A stretch of 7,669 bases of DNA. Origin: an uncultured Aliiroseovarius sp. (GTDB taxonomy: Bacteria; Pseudomonadota; Alphaproteobacteria; Rhodobacterales; Rhodobacteraceae). Within the stretch, counting starts at the first letter, position 1. Each line of letters begins with the position of its first letter. A model generated the notes under the pieces. It was given only the letters and a program-made list of their open reading frames with translations, was not told where the DNA came from and made no database searches. A program made the translations under genes and the position numbers. The stretch is taken from NCBI GenBank assembly GCA_938023895.1, contig CALJDH010000224.1, positions 1 through 7,669 on the forward strand, given 5' to 3'. Positions 6,156 to 7,669 of this stretch are shown piece by piece.

Positions 6156-7241
6156 ATGAAGAAATCTTGGCTACTGATGAGCGCAGCCTTTGTGATGGGG
6201 GCAACTGCTGCCACCGCGGAAGAAGTGCGCGTCTATAACTGGTCGGACTATATCGACGAAGAACTGCTGACGAAATTCGAGGAAGAGACCGGCATCGAGC
6301 TGATCTATGACGTGTTCGATTCGAACGAGGTTCTGGAAACCAAGATGCTGGCCGGTGGGTCGGGCTATGACGTTGTGGTTCCCTCGGGCACCTTCCTGCA
6401 GCGCCAGATCGTTGCAGGCGCATTCCAGCCGCTGGACCTGTCGAAGCTGTCCAACCACGGCAACATGTGGGACGTAATTGCCGAGCGCACCGCCGCCTAT
6501 GACCCGGGCAACGCGTATTCGATCAACTACATGTGGGGCACCACCGGTGCAGGCGTGAACGTTGGCAAGGTCAAGGAAGTACTTGGCGAAGACGCTCCGA
6601 TCGACAGCCTTGCGCTGATCATGGACCCGGCCAACATGGAAAAGCTGGCTTCCTGCGGCGTGCACATTCTGGATGCCCCGTCGGAGATCATCCCGGCTGC
6701 ACTGGCCTATCTGGGTGAAGACCCGGACAGCCACGATCCCGAGGTGATTGCCAAGGCCGAGCCGATTCTGGCTGCCATCGCGCCGCATGTTCAGAAGTTC
6801 CACAGCTCGGAATACATCAACGCACTGGCAAACGGCGACATCTGTGTAGCTGTCGGCTGGTCGGGCGACGTTCTGCAGGCGCGTGACCGCGCAGCGGAAG
6901 CTGATAATGGTGTCGAGATCGCCTATAACGCCTTCAAAGAGGGCTCGCTGATGTGGTTCGACCAAATGGCGATCCCGGCGGATGCTCCGAACCCGGAAGC
7001 TGCGCACACGTTCCTGAACTTCATCATGGACGAGCACAATATGGCGGCGGCGTCGAACTATGTTTACTACGCCAACGGCAACGAAGCGTCGCAAGCTCAT
7101 TTGGAAGAGGATGTGATCGGCGATCCGGCGATCTACCCGACCGAAGAGGCGCTGGGTACGCTGTACACCACTACGCCCTATCCGGCGAAGGTTCAGCGCG
7201 TCGTGACGCGTCTGTGGACCAAAATCAAGTCGGGCACCTAA
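6156..7241 (+). CDS. potF: Periplasmic putrescine-binding protein, PotF/SpuD type
   Basis: Binding protein of a polyamine ABC importer, 361 residues, close to E. coli PotF in length and sequence. A Sec signal peptide is visible (MKKSW, hydrophobic core, ATA-EE cleavage likely after Ala21). Binding-site landmarks: VYNWSDY (27-32, with Ser30 and Asp31), VVPSGTF with Ser77, LDAPSE with Glu177, GWSGD with Trp235 and Asp238, and MWFD with Asp269. Cys168 and Cys230 sit where PotF has a disulfide pair. YNWSDY is the putrescine-type version of this motif (PotD has a T/E version). The frame is open back to 6048, but ATG 6156 is chosen because it begins the signal peptide and has AGGGAGAG 5 bases upstream. 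It is divergent from gntR and followed by a strong stem-loop and potG. Putrescine is the likely main ligand; spermidine cannot be excluded. Confidence 0.95.
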   Translation: MKKSWLLMSAAFVMGATAATAEEVRVYNWSDYIDEELLTKFEEETGIELIYDVFDSNEVLETKMLAGGSGYDVVVPSGTFLQRQIVAGAFQPLDLSKLSNHGNMWDVIAERTAAYDPGNAYSINYMWGTTGAGVNVGKVKEVLGEDAPIDSLALIMDPANMEKLASCGVHILDAPSEIIPAALAYLGEDPDSHDPEVIAKAEPILAAIAPHVQKFHSSEYINALANGDICVAVGWSGDVLQARDRAAEADNGVEIAYNAFKEGSLMWFDQMAIPADAPNPEAAHTFLNFIMDEHNMAAASNYVYYANGNEASQAHLEEDVIGDPAIYPTEEALGTLYTTTPYPAKVQRVVTRLWTKIKSGT

Positions 7242-7253
7242 GCCCACTCTCCC

Positions 7254-7286
7254 ACTCCCTCCGGTATGTTCGCATCCGGGGGGAGT
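7254..7286 (+). other. Strong intercistronic stem-loop with TTCG tetraloop, potF-potG
   Basis: Left arm ACTCCCTCCGG (7254-7264) pairs with right arm CCGGGGGGAGT (7276-7286), 11 pairs including one G-U. Above a single bulged T (7265), ATG / CAT add 3 pairs closed by a TTCG tetraloop (7269-7272). It begins 12 bases after the potF stop and ends 23 bases before potG. It is followed by TCCTTTATT, which is T-rich but not a clean tract. This suggests partial termination or 3'-end protection of the potF message. Confidence 0.75.
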
Positions 7287-7309
7287 TCCTTTATTCCCCG
7301 AGGTTCATC

Positions 7310-7669
7310 ATGTCCGACGCCGCCCTTGCCACGGCTCCTGCCGAGTTTGCCCCCTGGGAAGATGCCCAGGCCACGCCGTTGATCCGGTTCCAGAATGTCA
7401 CCAAGCGCTTTGGGGACTTCACCGCGATCGACAACCTGACCATCGACATCTTTGAGAAAGAGTTCTTTGCGCTGTTGGGGCCGTCGGGTTGCGGCAAGAC
7501 TACGATGATGCGGATGCTGGGTGGATTTGAAACTCAGACCGAGGGCACAATTCTGATCGACGGCCAAGACGTGGCGCCGATCCCGCCAAACAAACGCGCG
7601 GTGAACATGATGTTCCAAAGCTATGCGCTGTTCCCGCACCTGTCGGTCGCGGAAAACATTGCCTTTGGC
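7310..7669 (+). CDS. potG: PotG-type ATP-binding protein of the putrescine ABC importer (3' end missing)
   Basis: Start of the transporter ATPase; 120 codons are in the window and the frame is open to the last base. After an N-terminal extension of about 22 residues (also present in E. coli PotG) come LIRFQNVTKRFG, Walker A GPSGCGKTT (57-65), RMLGGFET, and Q-loop MMFQSYALFPHLSV with Gln103. The stretch PPNKRAVNMMFQSYALFPH is typical of PotG/PotA. Signature, Walker B and the TOBE region lie beyond the window. The ATG at 7310 has GAGG (7300-7303) 6 bases upstream. It lies 68 bases after potF with a stem-loop between; permease genes (potH, potI) would be expected next but are not visible. PotG is preferred over PotA because of the PotF neighbour and the N-terminal extension. 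Confidence 0.92.
   Translation, partial: MSDAALATAPAEFAPWEDAQATPLIRFQNVTKRFGDFTAIDNLTIDIFEKEFFALLGPSGCGKTTMMRMLGGFETQTEGTILIDGQDVAPIPPNKRAVNMMFQSYALFPHLSVAENIAFG

Noticed and set aside
6171..7247. A 358-codon minus-strand frame opposite potF.
   Set aside because: potF has a signal peptide, ribosome site and the complete family sequence; the opposite frame shows no domain and is a compositional shadow.

Overview
The window looks like a chromosomal stretch from a GC-rich alphaproteobacterium, most likely a Rhodobacterales (roseobacter-type) bacterium. This is inferred from base composition, the style of the proteins and tight gene packing; there is no rRNA or other phylogenetic marker, so the placement is tentative. 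All main genes are recognisable members of known families. I see no transposon, phage gene, CRISPR array, tRNA or rRNA.

Layout: (1) 1-2395, plus strand: a molybdate ABC importer, modA (5' end missing) - modB - modC, joined by two 4-base ATGA overlaps, so one translationally coupled operon. It ends in a perfect 9-bp hairpin (2400-2420) that also lies just past the end of the convergent neighbour. (2) 2438-5203, minus strand: a class III aminotransferase of the SpuC (putrescine:pyruvate) type, followed after 69 bases by an FAD amine oxidoreductase of the PuuB (gamma-glutamylputrescine oxidase) type. (3) 5341-5994, minus strand: a GntR-family regulator with an FCD ligand domain, upstream of and co-directional with the aminotransferase. 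(4) 6156-7669, plus strand and divergent from the regulator: a periplasmic putrescine-binding protein (PotF/SpuD type), then the start of its ABC ATPase (PotG type), cut by the window end.

Regions 2-4 form a polyamine uptake and catabolism locus: PotF captures putrescine in the periplasm, PotG with off-window permeases imports it, and SpuC/PuuB-type enzymes attack its amino groups. The most useful non-coding observation is an 11-base motif, TTTGATCANAT, present three times and only in the two regulatory regions: twice before the aminotransferase gene and once before potF. In both places one copy overlaps the predicted -10 element. It is a good candidate operator for the GntR regulator, which would tie uptake and breakdown together. 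A second notable element is a long stem-loop with a TTCG tetraloop between potF and potG, likely setting the high binding-protein to ATPase ratio. The molybdate operon appears functionally separate and merely convergent.
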